A stretch of 64,000 bases of DNA from Mycobacterium sp. 852013-50091_SCH5140682 (GTDB taxonomy: Bacteria > Actinomycetota > Actinomycetes > Mycobacteriales > Mycobacteriaceae): positions 1 to 64,000 of the forward strand of contig NZ_LZTB01000127.1 in assembly GCF_001665685.1 (NCBI RefSeq), in the 5' to 3' direction. The notes beneath the pieces are model-generated. The model searched no databases. It was given only the letters and a program-made list of their open reading frames with translations, and was not told where the DNA came from. Below are positions 16,736-25,772 of the stretch, one piece after another. Each line of letters starts with the position of its first letter. Positions within the stretch are counted from its first letter, which is position 1. The translations under genes and the position numbers were made by a program.

Positions 16736-17656
16736 GTGCGCATGCATGCCGTGCTGCTCGCCGTCGCGACCGCGGCGGTGCTCGCGGGATGCTCAGAGGC
16801 GACGTCCCCGGCACCGCCGCCGACCTCCGTACGCACAGCGACGCCGGCCCCCGCGCCACCGCAGGCGGCACCCGCTCCCGCGCAGCCGCGGTTGGCTCCG
16901 GACCCGGTGAAACTGGCCGACGACCTGGCCGACGACGAGCAGACGCTGCGCGACCGGTCGGCATCGGAGCCCGTTCTGGCTGCGGCAGCCCGACGCCAAC
17001 AGGCCGCCTACCGGGCGATCGGCCGTCATCCCGAGTGGGACGAGGTTGTGCGCCCGCGCATCCCACCCGCATTGCTGCCGATCTACGACCTCAACGTCGA
17101 CGCTCGTCGGCACCTGGACAGGTTGGTCTCCAGCGACACGAAGGCCACCGTTCCCGCGTGGCGCATCGACGCACCCGCGCCGGCCGACGAGCTGTTGCGC
17201 TACTACCACGAGGCGGACGCGGCCACGGGTGTGGGCTGGAATTACCTCGCGGCCATCAACTTCGTCGAGACCACCTTCGGCCGCATCGTGGGCCCGAGCT
17301 CCGCAGGCGCGCAGGGCCCTATGCAGTTTCTGCCGTCGACGTTCGCCGCGTACGGAGACGGCGGCGACATCCATGCGCCCCGCGACAGCATCATCGCCGC
17401 CGGGCGCAAGCTGGCCGCCAACGGATTTGCATACAACCCCGACGGCGCGATCTACGCGTACAACCATTCGAACGACTACGTCCGGGCAGTGAGCGACTAC
17501 GCCGATGTTCTCGCCGCCGACCCCGGGGCATTCGCCGGCTACTACCGGTGGGAGATCTACTACCGCACGACAGCCGGTGACGTTCTACTGCCGGTCGGCT
17601 ACCTGGCCACCGCACCGATCGCCGTCGCCGATTACCTTGCGGCGCACCCTCAGTGA
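16736..17656 (+). CDS. Lytic murein transglycosylase lipoprotein
   Basis: 306 aa. Signal sequence with lipobox LAGC (Cys19), then a Pro/Ala-rich linker to ~55. The SLT/lysozyme-like fold covers ~145-270. Catalytic Glu178 lies in INFVETTFGRI, followed by GAQGPMQFLPSTF (191-203) and AIYAYNHSNDYVRAV. It should cleave the MurNAc-GlcNAc bond of peptidoglycan at the outer face of the membrane. GTG at 16736 or ATG at 16742 can start it, with little effect on the signal peptide. It stands alone, convergent with the flavin oxidoreductase gene; the 3' ends overlap by 7 nt. Confidence 0.9.
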   Translation: MRMHAVLLAVATAAVLAGCSEATSPAPPPTSVRTATPAPAPPQAAPAPAQPRLAPDPVKLADDLADDEQTLRDRSASEPVLAAAARRQQAAYRAIGRHPEWDEVVRPRIPPALLPIYDLNVDARRHLDRLVSSDTKATVPAWRIDAPAPADELLRYYHEADAATGVGWNYLAAINFVETTFGRIVGPSSAGAQGPMQFLPSTFAAYGDGGDIHAPRDSIIAAGRKLAANGFAYNPDGAIYAYNHSNDYVRAVSDYADVLAADPGAFAGYYRWEIYYRTTAGDVLLPVGYLATAPIAVADYLAAHPQ

Positions 17657-18981
17657 GGTGGCACGCTCTGTTCGAAGTTGAACACGTTGTGCGGGTCGTA
17701 GGTGGCCTTGACCTGCCGTAACCGATCGACGTTCGGGCCGTAGTATTCGCGTTCCCAGTCGGCGGCCTGGGCGTTGGGCACGTTGACGTAGCCGGCTGTG
17801 CCGTAGGGGCGTAAAGCTCGCCAGAAGTCGTTCGCCCACGCCAGCGCCTTCGCGTTGAGTGCCCGGTCATCCCACGCCGCGCCGGGCTCACAGTAGAACA
17901 GCGCGTCGCGGTGCGGAAATGCCGACCCGCCCGGTGGCTCGTGGCGCACCGCCCCACCGAAACTCGACACGAAGAAGTTGCTCTCCGGGGTCGGGCAGTT
18001 GGCGAGGTAATGCAGGACGGTGTCGATCGCCTCGTCGGGGAACGGCTCAGTGATGAACTGAGACTGGAACTTCCAATACGGCAGGTCCGGTCCACGGTCG
18101 GCGTCGGCGTAGAAGTCCGGCCATGATCCTTCACGGAAGTCCACTTCGGGATGGCCGACCGCAAGCACCGACACCAGCCCGGCCTCGGCTTCGGCGCGGG
18201 TGGCGCCGTGCATCACCGCCGTCATCTCGAAGTGCGTGGCGTCGGCTTCCACAGCGCTGGACAGTCGTTCGTCGGCGAAGGGCGCATCGCGTTGCCAGAC
18301 GCGCAGGACTTCAGCCAGGTCGTCGTGTCCGTCCCACTTGGCGATGACGAATTGGACCTCGTGCAGCTCGGCCAGCTTGAGCGTGTACGCAGTCGCGATG
18401 CCGAAGTTGCCGCCGCCGCCACCGCGGCATGCCCACAGCAGATCGGCATGCGTATCCTGATCGACCTCAATGATTTTCGCGGACTCGGCTTCGTCGGCGA
18501 CCACGATCTCGGCGGCGAGCAGAGCGTCGCACGCCATGCCGAGTTGGCGGGTCAGCAAGCCGAATCCGCCACCGAGGATCACCCCGCCGAGTCCGACGGT
18601 GCCTTCGGCGCCGGTCGACATCACATACCCGCGCGCGCCCAGGGTGGCGACGGCCTCACGCTGGATCAGACCGGTGCCGACCCTGACGGTGCCCGCGGCC
18701 TCGTCGAATTCGGCGCTCTTCATCCGACTGACGTCGATCACCACACCGCCGTCGAGCGCCGACCAGCCTTCAATGCAGTGGCCGCCGCTGCGAGCGCGGA
18801 ACGCAACACCTTGGCGCCGAGCCCATTTGACGGCATTGAGCACGTCTTGCGCATCGTGGCAGTACACGATCGCGGCGGGATAATGCGAATAGAGCTTGTT
18901 CCAGCCGAGACGGGCTTGCTCGTAGCCGGCGTCTCCTGGCCGGACGACCTCACCGGTCAGTTCAATGGCGGTGGCAGTCAC
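17650..18981 (-). CDS. FAD-linked oxidoreductase, berberine-bridge type
   Basis: 443 aa. FAD-binding-4 domain ~35-205 with RSGGHCIEGW (64-73), where His68 corresponds to the histidine that covalently holds FAD. The second covalent Cys of bicovalent enzymes is absent (GAEGTVGLGGVILGGGFG), so at most a single covalent link is expected. The C-terminal BBE motif reads YYGPNVDRLRQVKATYDPHNVF. Such enzymes oxidise alcohols, sugars or amines with oxygen as acceptor. The gene starts 9 bp after an APC permease stop, so it is likely the last gene of the permease operon and may act on an imported compound. Confidence 0.88.
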   Translation of the reverse strand: MTATAIELTGEVVRPGDAGYEQARLGWNKLYSHYPAAIVYCHDAQDVLNAVKWARRQGVAFRARSGGHCIEGWSALDGGVVIDVSRMKSAEFDEAAGTVRVGTGLIQREAVATLGARGYVMSTGAEGTVGLGGVILGGGFGLLTRQLGMACDALLAAEIVVADEAESAKIIEVDQDTHADLLWACRGGGGGNFGIATAYTLKLAELHEVQFVIAKWDGHDDLAEVLRVWQRDAPFADERLSSAVEADATHFEMTAVMHGATRAEAEAGLVSVLAVGHPEVDFREGSWPDFYADADRGPDLPYWKFQSQFITEPFPDEAIDTVLHYLANCPTPESNFFVSSFGGAVRHEPPGGSAFPHRDALFYCEPGAAWDDRALNAKALAWANDFWRALRPYGTAGYVNVPNAQAADWEREYYGPNVDRLRQVKATYDPHNVFNFEQSVPPH

Positions 18982-18990
18982 TGGATCACC

Positions 18991-20490
18991 TCAGTGTTTG
19001 AAGACATCGACTTTGCCGGGTTCGGTCTCGAGCACGATGCGGTTGAATTTCCACAGCTTCAGGAAATAGAGGCCGCCCAGCAGGGTCAGTCCGAGCACGA
19101 TGACGATCGGCACGTGTGCAGACGTCGGCGTGACCATGATGAACACTGCGATGCCCGACCAGATGAGCGCACTGACCGCCACAGGCATCTCGTAACGCCC
19201 GAGGTCGAAGGCGCCGTCGACCCGGTCGAGCCGCTTGCGCACGGACAGGTACAGGATGATGGTCGCGCCGTAGAGGCTCGGGCCGATGATCGTGCCGGTG
19301 GTGATCAACTCCAGCAGCGAGTCGCCAGGCAGCGCGAGCATCAGGATGATTCCCAACACGACGATCAGGACCGTCGCCGGAATCGGGGTATGCGTGCGGG
19401 GGTCTACGCGGCGCATCACCTTGTGCCCGGGGAATCGCGAGTCACGCGCCATCGCGTAGACGATGCGCGAGCCGGTCGCCATGGTCACCATTCCGGCACC
19501 GAAGAACGCGAACACGATGGCCACCAACAGCAGCTTCTCCGTGACCGTCCCGAGCTGATCGTGCATGATCACCACGACCGGTGAGTCACTGGCACTGATC
19601 CGCGGCATGTCGTCAATTGCCACGGTGAGCGCGATGAGGAACAGCAACCCCAGAACCGCCGCCGCGACAACGGAACCCACGACAGCCTTGGGCACGCTGC
19701 GGTACGGGTCTTTGGCTTCCTCAGCAAGGTTGGCTGCGGCATCGAATCCGACGAGAGTGGTCAGGCCGAGCACGGTGGCCAGCATCAGACCTCCACCGAT
19801 GGCGAAGTAGTTGGGGGCGCCCTCGGTGATGCCTCGGGAAGTCAGGTTGCTGATCGAGCCCTTGCCAGAGACCGCGACGGCGACGAACAGCGCGATCACC
19901 AGTACGACGACCAGCGCCAGCTCCAAACCGACTGCGCTGGTGTTGATCATGGCGACGAGGTGTGTCGAGCCGATCGCGATCGCAGCTTGGATGATCAGCA
20001 TCACCACCGTGATGATGCGTGCGGTTCGCTCGTCGGAGGCCATTCCGAGCATCGGCATCAGGGCATCCTTGGCGAGCGCATTGTCGATAGCCACCACGCC
20101 CGCGGTGAGGGTGCAGAAGTTGAACCAACCGAACCACCAGCCGACCTTCGGATTCGCCAGCCGCGAACCCCATTGGTACGACGAGCCACTCAGCGGAATC
20201 CGGGCGGCGAACTGAGCGATCACCAATGCCACGAGCGTCTGGCCGATCGCCACGATCACCCACAGCCAGATCCCGACCGGCCCGGCGTTCTGCAATACGT
20301 CGTCGTACGTGCCGAAGACGCCGACGGCGACGGAGATGAACGCGAACGAGATCGCGAAAACCTGGAAGGTGCCGAGACTTCGTTTCAGTTGCGGCTCGTA
20401 ACCGCAATCCTCACAGAATTCGTCGGCGGCTTCAGCGCCGTGGGGCAACTCACGATGAGCCTTATCCGGTAGGTCGGTGGAATGGGACAT
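18991..20490 (-). CDS. APC-family amino acid permease (copy 1)
   Basis: 499 aa, 12 predicted TM helices. A soluble head ends in GYEPQLKRSLGTFQVFAISF, followed by helix 1 with the AISFAFISVAVGVFGTY core and the family loop RIPLSGSSYQWGSRLANPK. It closely resembles the permeases at 20.6 and 25.8 kb. It likely imports amino acids or amines, or exchanges them, in the plasma membrane. The ATG at 20490 uses an AAGGAGG site that lies inside the end of a 40-codon upstream ORF, so translation is probably coupled to it. Operon order is permease 2, small ORF, permease 1, flavin oxidoreductase. Confidence 0.92.
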   Translation of the reverse strand: MSHSTDLPDKAHRELPHGAEAADEFCEDCGYEPQLKRSLGTFQVFAISFAFISVAVGVFGTYDDVLQNAGPVGIWLWVIVAIGQTLVALVIAQFAARIPLSGSSYQWGSRLANPKVGWWFGWFNFCTLTAGVVAIDNALAKDALMPMLGMASDERTARIITVVMLIIQAAIAIGSTHLVAMINTSAVGLELALVVVLVIALFVAVAVSGKGSISNLTSRGITEGAPNYFAIGGGLMLATVLGLTTLVGFDAAANLAEEAKDPYRSVPKAVVGSVVAAAVLGLLFLIALTVAIDDMPRISASDSPVVVIMHDQLGTVTEKLLLVAIVFAFFGAGMVTMATGSRIVYAMARDSRFPGHKVMRRVDPRTHTPIPATVLIVVLGIILMLALPGDSLLELITTGTIIGPSLYGATIILYLSVRKRLDRVDGAFDLGRYEMPVAVSALIWSGIAVFIMVTPTSAHVPIVIVLGLTLLGGLYFLKLWKFNRIVLETEPGKVDVFKH

Positions 20491-20495
20491 TTCGG

Positions 20496-20618
20496 TCAGC
20501 CTCCTTGTGGCCGGTACCGGGTGCGGGCGACAAGTGTCGCGCGCAGGTTTGCGATCAACGGATCGAGGAAGCGGTTCTTGAATTCGTCGTCCGTGACCGA
20601 GCGGGCGTCAGAAGTCAT
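20496..20618 (-). CDS. Small 40-aa ORF between two permease genes
   Basis: The ATG at 20618 lies within the last codons of permease 2 (11-nt overlap), and the stop at 20496 is 5 bp before permease 1. The product begins MTSDARSVTDDEFKNRFLD and ends ARTRYRPQGG: an acidic N-terminal half, an amphipathic helix (FKNRFLDPLIANLRATLV) and a basic tail. It has no membrane segment. Codon third positions are G/C-rich as in neighbouring genes. The tight double coupling suggests it is translated. It could be a permease subunit or regulator, or simply a coupling ORF. I do not recognise the family. Confidence 0.5.
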   Translation of the reverse strand: MTSDARSVTDDEFKNRFLDPLIANLRATLVARTRYRPQGG

Positions 20619-22068
20619 CGGGGTCACCGGGTTCCGTGTCCAGCACGTCGAGGTTGAAGATGAGCATCTTGACGAAGTACAGGCCGCCGACGAGGATGAG
20701 GCCGGCCACGATCAGATCGGGCACCAGGGCGGCGTGTGGTGACACGAGCGTGAGCAGGGCGAAAGAGACCCACACGAGGGCCGCGACCGCCACGGGCAGC
20801 TCGAAGCTTCCGAGACTGAACGCACCGGGCTTGCGGCCGAGCCGTTTTCGCACCGAAAGGTAAAGCACGGTGATCGCGCCGTAGATGAGTGCGGGCAGGA
20901 TGGTCGACCCGATGATCAATTGCAGCAACGCGGCGCCCGGTAATGCGATCATCAGGACGACCCCGATGAGGAGAACCAGAACGGTCGCTGCGACGGGCGT
21001 CCGGGTGTGCGCGTTGACGCGCCGAACCACACTGTGAGCGGGGAACCGCGCGTCGCGTGCCATGGCGAACGCCAGCCGCGAACACGAGGCCAGCATCACC
21101 ATCCCGGCACTGAACATCGCAAAGGCGATTCCCGACAACAGAATTCGTTGCATGATCGGGCCCAGTTGGTCATCGATGATGGTGGCCACCGGTGATGCGC
21201 TGCTGCTCACCTGGGATATGTCGGTGATGGCGATGGTCAGGGTGATGACGAATACGAGCCCCAGCACCGCCGAAACCACCACCGATGCGACAACCGCGAA
21301 GGGGACGGTGCGGAACGGGTCTTTGGCCTCCTCGGCCAGATTGGCCGCAGAGTCGAACCCGACCAGCGTGGTGACGCCCATGATCATCCCGGCCATCAGA
21401 CCGCCACCGATGGCGAAATAGCCCGGTGCGTCCACGGTGATGCCCCGCGAGACGAGGTTGCCGACGGTGCCACTGCTGGTCGCTGCGGCCGTACCCAGTC
21501 CGATCACCAGCACGACCAGCACCGCGACCTCGAGCGCGACCGCCGCTGAGCTGACCACGCCGAGCAAACGGGTCGACACGATGACGAGCATGGTCTGGAT
21601 GAGCAGCACACCCAACGTGATCAACCGTGCGGTGTTCTCGTCGGGCGTCATACCCAGCAGCGGCATGAGGGTCTGGCTCGTCAGCGCGTTGTCCATCGCG
21701 ACCACGCCGATGGCCAGGAACCAGAACGTGAGCCAACCGAACAACCACCCGATCTTCGGGTTTGCCAGCCGGGAGGCCCACTGGTACGCCGAGCCGCTCA
21801 GCGCGATGCGCGCGGCGAACTGAGCGACCACCAGTGCGACGAGCGTCTGCCCGAATGCCGCGAGGACCCACAGCCAAATCCCAACGGGTCCGGCAGTCTG
21901 GAGGACCGCGCCGTAGGTTGCGAAGATGCCGACCGCGACTGAGATGAAGGCGAATGAGATCGCGAACGTCTGGTACGGGCCGAGGGTTCGCTTCAGTTCC
22001 GGTGCATAGCCAGAGTGCCGGACCTCGTCATCGGCCGACCGGGCCTCGGCAACGCGCTCAGCCGTCAT
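20608..22068 (-). CDS. APC-family amino acid permease (copy 2)
   Basis: 486 aa, 12 TM helices, paralogue of copy 1: GYAPELKRTLGPYQTFAISF at ~20-40, RIALSGSAYQWASRLANPKIG in the third loop, and the LVGFDSAANLAEEAKDPFRTVP signature after TM6. It is the first gene of the operon that continues with the small ORF, permease 1 and the flavin oxidoreductase. A GAGGAA site precedes the ATG. Differences from copy 1 lie mainly in TM3, TM8 and the periplasmic loops, which points to a different substrate range within the same class. Confidence 0.92.
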   Translation of the reverse strand: MTAERVAEARSADDEVRHSGYAPELKRTLGPYQTFAISFAFISVAVGIFATYGAVLQTAGPVGIWLWVLAAFGQTLVALVVAQFAARIALSGSAYQWASRLANPKIGWLFGWLTFWFLAIGVVAMDNALTSQTLMPLLGMTPDENTARLITLGVLLIQTMLVIVSTRLLGVVSSAAVALEVAVLVVLVIGLGTAAATSSGTVGNLVSRGITVDAPGYFAIGGGLMAGMIMGVTTLVGFDSAANLAEEAKDPFRTVPFAVVASVVVSAVLGLVFVITLTIAITDISQVSSSASPVATIIDDQLGPIMQRILLSGIAFAMFSAGMVMLASCSRLAFAMARDARFPAHSVVRRVNAHTRTPVAATVLVLLIGVVLMIALPGAALLQLIIGSTILPALIYGAITVLYLSVRKRLGRKPGAFSLGSFELPVAVAALVWVSFALLTLVSPHAALVPDLIVAGLILVGGLYFVKMLIFNLDVLDTEPGDPDDF

Positions 22069-22180
22069 TGCGACACCTGGCTTCCTCGAAGGGCTAGCTG
22101 CACATTAGGCGCGCCGGTGCCGCGACGACACAAAATTGACGTCACAGTTAGCTGGCATTTGCTTGTGCAACGGACCATAT

Positions 22181-23698
22181 CTAGTTTTCCGTTCGCATGC
22201 ACTGGCTAACAGGCGAATCCGGGACTGCCCGCGGCTTCAGCAACAGCCAAACCGATGCCGCCGAAACCAGCAGAAGGACCGCACCGACACCGGCAGCGGT
22301 CGCCAACCCGTCGGTGAACGCGGCTTGTGCGGCCGTCAGCAACGCGTGCGCGGGACCTTGCGGCAAGGTTTCGGCCGCCAGCCGCGCGGCGGCCAGCGAG
22401 TCCCTGGCGTGGACGGCCACGCCGTCGAGGGCGCCGGGTGGAATGGTGAGGCCGCGGTACACGTCGGCGACGATCGAGCCGAGGACCGCAATACCAAGCG
22501 CCATTCCCAATTCGCATGCGGTTTCTGAGATTCCGGCCGCAGCGCCGGTGCGCTCCGCGGGTACGACGGCCAGCAGCACATCGTTGGAGACGGTATAGGC
22601 CAGCCCGAGGCCGATGCCGACGACCAACAGCGTGAGACCGAGTTGCACATAGGTGGTCGACGGCGTGATCGACGTCAGCGACGCGAGCGCACCACCAATG
22701 AGCACCAGCCCCGTCGTGAGGATCGCGCGTGGCGGCCAGAACCGCACGGCGAGCCCGGCCAGCACACCGAACACCGCCGCCGCCAGCGCAGCGGGCAGCT
22801 CGGCGAGTCCGGCGGCGAGCGGGCTGTACCCGTCGACGAGCTGGAAGTACTGCGACAGGAAGAACGTCACGCCGGAAAGGCCCAGTACCGAAAGCAGATT
22901 CGCGGCGACGACGCCGGTGAACGTGCGATCGCAGAACAGCCGGATGTCGATCAACGGGATGGGGAGCCTCAGTTGACGCCGGGCGAACCGCATCAGCGCG
23001 ACGGCTCCGATCCCGGCAGCCAGCGCAACGTCGATGCGTAGCCCGTTGGCGACGCCTTCTTTCAGGGCGTACACGAGTGCCAGCACACCGACCAGTGACA
23101 GCCCGACGCTACGTAGGTCCCACGGCCCGGGACCTGGAACGCGGTGTTCGGGCAGCAGCACGGCGCCGGCTGCGACGACGATGGCGATCGCCGGAATGTT
23201 GATCAAAAAGACTGAGCCCCACCAGAAGTGCTCCAGGAGCAGCCCGGCGATGACGGGACCGAGCGCGGTGCCCGCGGAGAACACCGACGCCCAGATACCG
23301 ATGGCCACCCCGCGTTCTCGAGGCTGGGGGAAAAGTCCGCGGATCAACGCCAATGTCGACGGTGCGAGGGTCGCACCGGCGACGCCCAGCAGGGCCCGTG
23401 CCGCGATCAACAGTTCGGCGTTCGGCGCGTACGCTGTGGCCGCCGAGGCGATGCCGAAAGCCGTTGCGCCGTACAGGAGAAGCTTCTTGTGGCCGATCCG
23501 GTCTCCGAGGCTGCCCATCGTGACGAGCAGGCCGGCCAACACGAACGAGAAGATGTCACCGATCCACAACACCTGCGTCGCCGTCGCGCCGAGGTCCTTG
23601 CTGATGAAGGGCGTCGCCACAGCCAGCACCGTGCCGTCGACACCGATCAGCAGGATTCCAAGGCTCGGCACGGCCAGGGCCAGCCAACGGCGCGTCAT
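22181..23698 (-). CDS. MFS drug-efflux transporter, 14-TM DHA2 family (LfrA/QacA-like)
   Basis: 505 aa. Motif A of the major facilitator superfamily, MGSLGDRIGHKK, is at 61-72. Motif D1-like LLIGVDGTVLAVATP is in TM1 and the antiporter motif C region ALGPVIAGLLLEH is in TM5. Fourteen hydrophobic segments fit the DHA2 proton antiporters, which include mycobacterial LfrA. Substrates are usually cationic drugs or quaternary amines. It lies on the same strand as, and 112 bp upstream of, permease 2; it may have its own promoter. Confidence 0.88.
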   Translation of the reverse strand: MTRRWLALAVPSLGILLIGVDGTVLAVATPFISKDLGATATQVLWIGDIFSFVLAGLLVTMGSLGDRIGHKKLLLYGATAFGIASAATAYAPNAELLIAARALLGVAGATLAPSTLALIRGLFPQPRERGVAIGIWASVFSAGTALGPVIAGLLLEHFWWGSVFLINIPAIAIVVAAGAVLLPEHRVPGPGPWDLRSVGLSLVGVLALVYALKEGVANGLRIDVALAAGIGAVALMRFARRQLRLPIPLIDIRLFCDRTFTGVVAANLLSVLGLSGVTFFLSQYFQLVDGYSPLAAGLAELPAALAAAVFGVLAGLAVRFWPPRAILTTGLVLIGGALASLTSITPSTTYVQLGLTLLVVGIGLGLAYTVSNDVLLAVVPAERTGAAAGISETACELGMALGIAVLGSIVADVYRGLTIPPGALDGVAVHARDSLAAARLAAETLPQGPAHALLTAAQAAFTDGLATAAGVGAVLLLVSAASVWLLLKPRAVPDSPVSQCMRTEN

Positions 23699-23842
23699 AG
23701 TGCACCTACCTTGTGCGATCGGTCCGGATCAACCGGTTGACCACCAAGTTATGGGCGCAGGCAGGCGAGGCGAATCGGGCAAAACCTGTGTTTCGCGACG
23801 GCGCTATGGGTCAAATGATGTAGATACCGACTCAACTGCGCC

Positions 23843-23896
23843 GAGACTCACACCAGGGACACGTGTGCCGCGAAATTTGTCCCTGGTGTGAGTTTC
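23843..23896. terminator. Strong hairpin downstream of the LuxR/TPR regulator gene
   Basis: ACTCACACCAGGGACA at 23846-23861 is perfectly complementary to TGTCCCTGGTGTGAGT at 23878-23893, with a 16-nt loop. The stem can extend three more pairs with one wobble. It begins 30 bp after the stop of the minus-strand regulator gene, so a terminator is likely even without a T tract. It could also be a dispersed hairpin repeat. Confidence 0.6.
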
Positions 23897-23925
23897 GGTG
23901 ATGAGCACGCCGGAGGAACCGTCAT

Positions 23926-25554
23926 TCAAGCCGTCGGCAGCACCTTGTTCTCATGTGCCCACGCCGCCGCGGCGGTCCGTGATGACACGCCGAGCTTGAC
24001 GTAGATGTTCGCGAGGTGCCGGCCGACCGTCTTCTCGCTGATGAACAACTGCTTGGCGACTTCACGATTGGACGCACCGGCAGCGATACGGGCGAGCACT
24101 TCGACCTCGCGTTTGGTGAGCCCGCCCGGTGCCTCGGTGGGGGCTGCCCGGTTCGGCTCGGCGCCGAGTTGCTGATAAATCGACTCGGCGCTTGCAGTGT
24201 CGGATTCGGCTCCGGTGGCGTCGCCGCACGCGCGACGGGCTTGGGCCATCACGTCGTACACCTGCGCCATCTCATAGCGGCACTGCGTGTTGCGGTACCG
24301 GCGCAAGGCGTCTTGCAGGATCGGTAGCGCTTCGGTCTCACGTCCCTGCTTGACCAGCACCTCGCCGCGGGCCTGCATTGCCCATGCCCGGAAGCCGGGG
24401 GAGTCGAACTTCTCGGCGGCGGCTTCCAGTTCGGCGCAGTACTGTTCCGCCTCGTCGATACGATCGCGGGCCAGCGCGATTTCGACGGCTGCGGGCAGCA
24501 GCCGGACACAGTTGATCGGATCGTGCTCGGAGTCGATGCCGATTCTCAGATCGCTTGCGGCAGCGGCGGTCTCGCCGAGCCGGCACCGCAGCAGCGCCTC
24601 GCCGGGCTGGGGCTCACGGCCCAGCTCCCTTGCCCTGGCGAACGCGGTGCGCGCGCCGTCGATGTTGCCCTGCCTGCGCCGGATCTCGCCGAGCTCGTAG
24701 TAGCCCTTGCCTGCCGTCGCCGGGAAGTCGCCCATCGCGGCCAGAGCGTTGACCAATCGCTCCTCGACCTGGCGGTAATCCTTTGTGGCACTGTGCAGAT
24801 CCATCTTGTGGAACTCGCACGTCGTGCCGTACCAGGATGCGGAGACCTGTGGCCCGGTGCGCCACTGCTCCATCGCTTCGAACCAGGTCTTCATGCGGCC
24901 GAGATCGGCGAGCCGGTGGCACTCGTAGATCACCGCGCAATAGATGTCACCGGCCCAGTCGACCGGGACCTGGTCGGCCAGCACCGGCATCATCGCCTCG
25001 TCCAATTGCGCGAAGGCCTCGCTGGTGCGGGCGAAAGGAATCTTCGAGACCCCGCTGGCCGTCGAACACAGTGCGTTGAACCCGGGCAAGTTGAGCCGCT
25101 CGGTCACTTCATGTAGCTCATCGGCGAGCTGCGCGGCGGCCTCGTTGCGGCCCTCGTCGATGGCAACAAGGGAATCGACGTACAGCACGTAGGCGAGGAC
25201 CTGGTCGTCAGGTTCCTTGTCCTGCAGCCGACGCGCGCGGTTGAGCCAGACGCGAGCGATGGTGAGGTCGCCGCCGTTGAACCACTGCAGCGCCACCTCC
25301 ACGGCCTTCATCGCAGCGTTGTGCGATTCCCCGGCGGAGATCAGCCGGTTGAACGCCTGCTCGGAGAGCTGCATGGACTGCCTGCCATGGCCCAGCCGCC
25401 ACGCCGCCATGCCGTACGAGGACAGGTCATCGGTGGTCAGGTCGGTTTCCGGGGTCCGGCTGAACAGGTCGTAGGCCGCGCGCCAATCGCCACGCGAGTA
25501 CGCGTCGCGCGCGGCGAGGAGTTCGGATGCGTCCGCTGCCATATCGATCGGCAT
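23926..25554 (-). CDS. LuxR-family regulator with TPR-rich sensor region
   Basis: 542 aa from ATG 25554 (MPIDMAADASELL); an in-frame ATG at 25608 would add 18 residues. Residues ~15-460 are helical TPR-like repeats (ALLRCRLGETAAAASDL, ALPILQDALRRYRNTQ). The C-terminal LuxR HTH is at ~480-540: GLTKREVEVLARIAAGASNR followed by EVAKQLFISEKTVGRHLANI. There is no ATPase domain, so it is not a full LAL/MalT protein. It lies between the MFS pump and permease 3 and is divergent from the latter, suggesting it controls the permease/amine region, possibly in response to a protein or metabolite bound by the repeats. Confidence 0.82.
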   Translation of the reverse strand: MPIDMAADASELLAARDAYSRGDWRAAYDLFSRTPETDLTTDDLSSYGMAAWRLGHGRQSMQLSEQAFNRLISAGESHNAAMKAVEVALQWFNGGDLTIARVWLNRARRLQDKEPDDQVLAYVLYVDSLVAIDEGRNEAAAQLADELHEVTERLNLPGFNALCSTASGVSKIPFARTSEAFAQLDEAMMPVLADQVPVDWAGDIYCAVIYECHRLADLGRMKTWFEAMEQWRTGPQVSASWYGTTCEFHKMDLHSATKDYRQVEERLVNALAAMGDFPATAGKGYYELGEIRRRQGNIDGARTAFARARELGREPQPGEALLRCRLGETAAAASDLRIGIDSEHDPINCVRLLPAAVEIALARDRIDEAEQYCAELEAAAEKFDSPGFRAWAMQARGEVLVKQGRETEALPILQDALRRYRNTQCRYEMAQVYDVMAQARRACGDATGAESDTASAESIYQQLGAEPNRAAPTEAPGGLTKREVEVLARIAAGASNREVAKQLFISEKTVGRHLANIYVKLGVSSRTAAAAWAHENKVLPTA

Positions 25555-25742
25555 AACGGTATCCCCGGGGCAGCCGCCGTGTTCCGCGAATGCACGGGTC
25601 TTCTGCATGCGTCTACATCATTTGCACCATCGGGTCGCCGGGCAAACACATCTTTCGCCCGAAGATCGGGGGGTGGCGCCGCTCATAGCTTATTGATCAC
25701 CCGGTGAAACCCCGGACCACTCCACGAAAGGCCACCGACGCC

Positions 25743-25772
25743 ATGAACATCACCTCCGGAGCGACGAAGTGA
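25743..25772 (+). CDS. Nine-codon upstream ORF coupled to permease 3
   Basis: ATG at 25743 opens the nonapeptide MNITSGATK, whose TGA stop overlaps the GTG start of permease 3 in the sequence GTGA. An AAAGG motif lies upstream. It may be a leader that couples or tunes translation of the permease, or it may be the fortuitous result of a weak ATG near the true start. It has no run of regulatory codons typical of attenuators. Confidence 0.35.
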   Translation: MNITSGATK

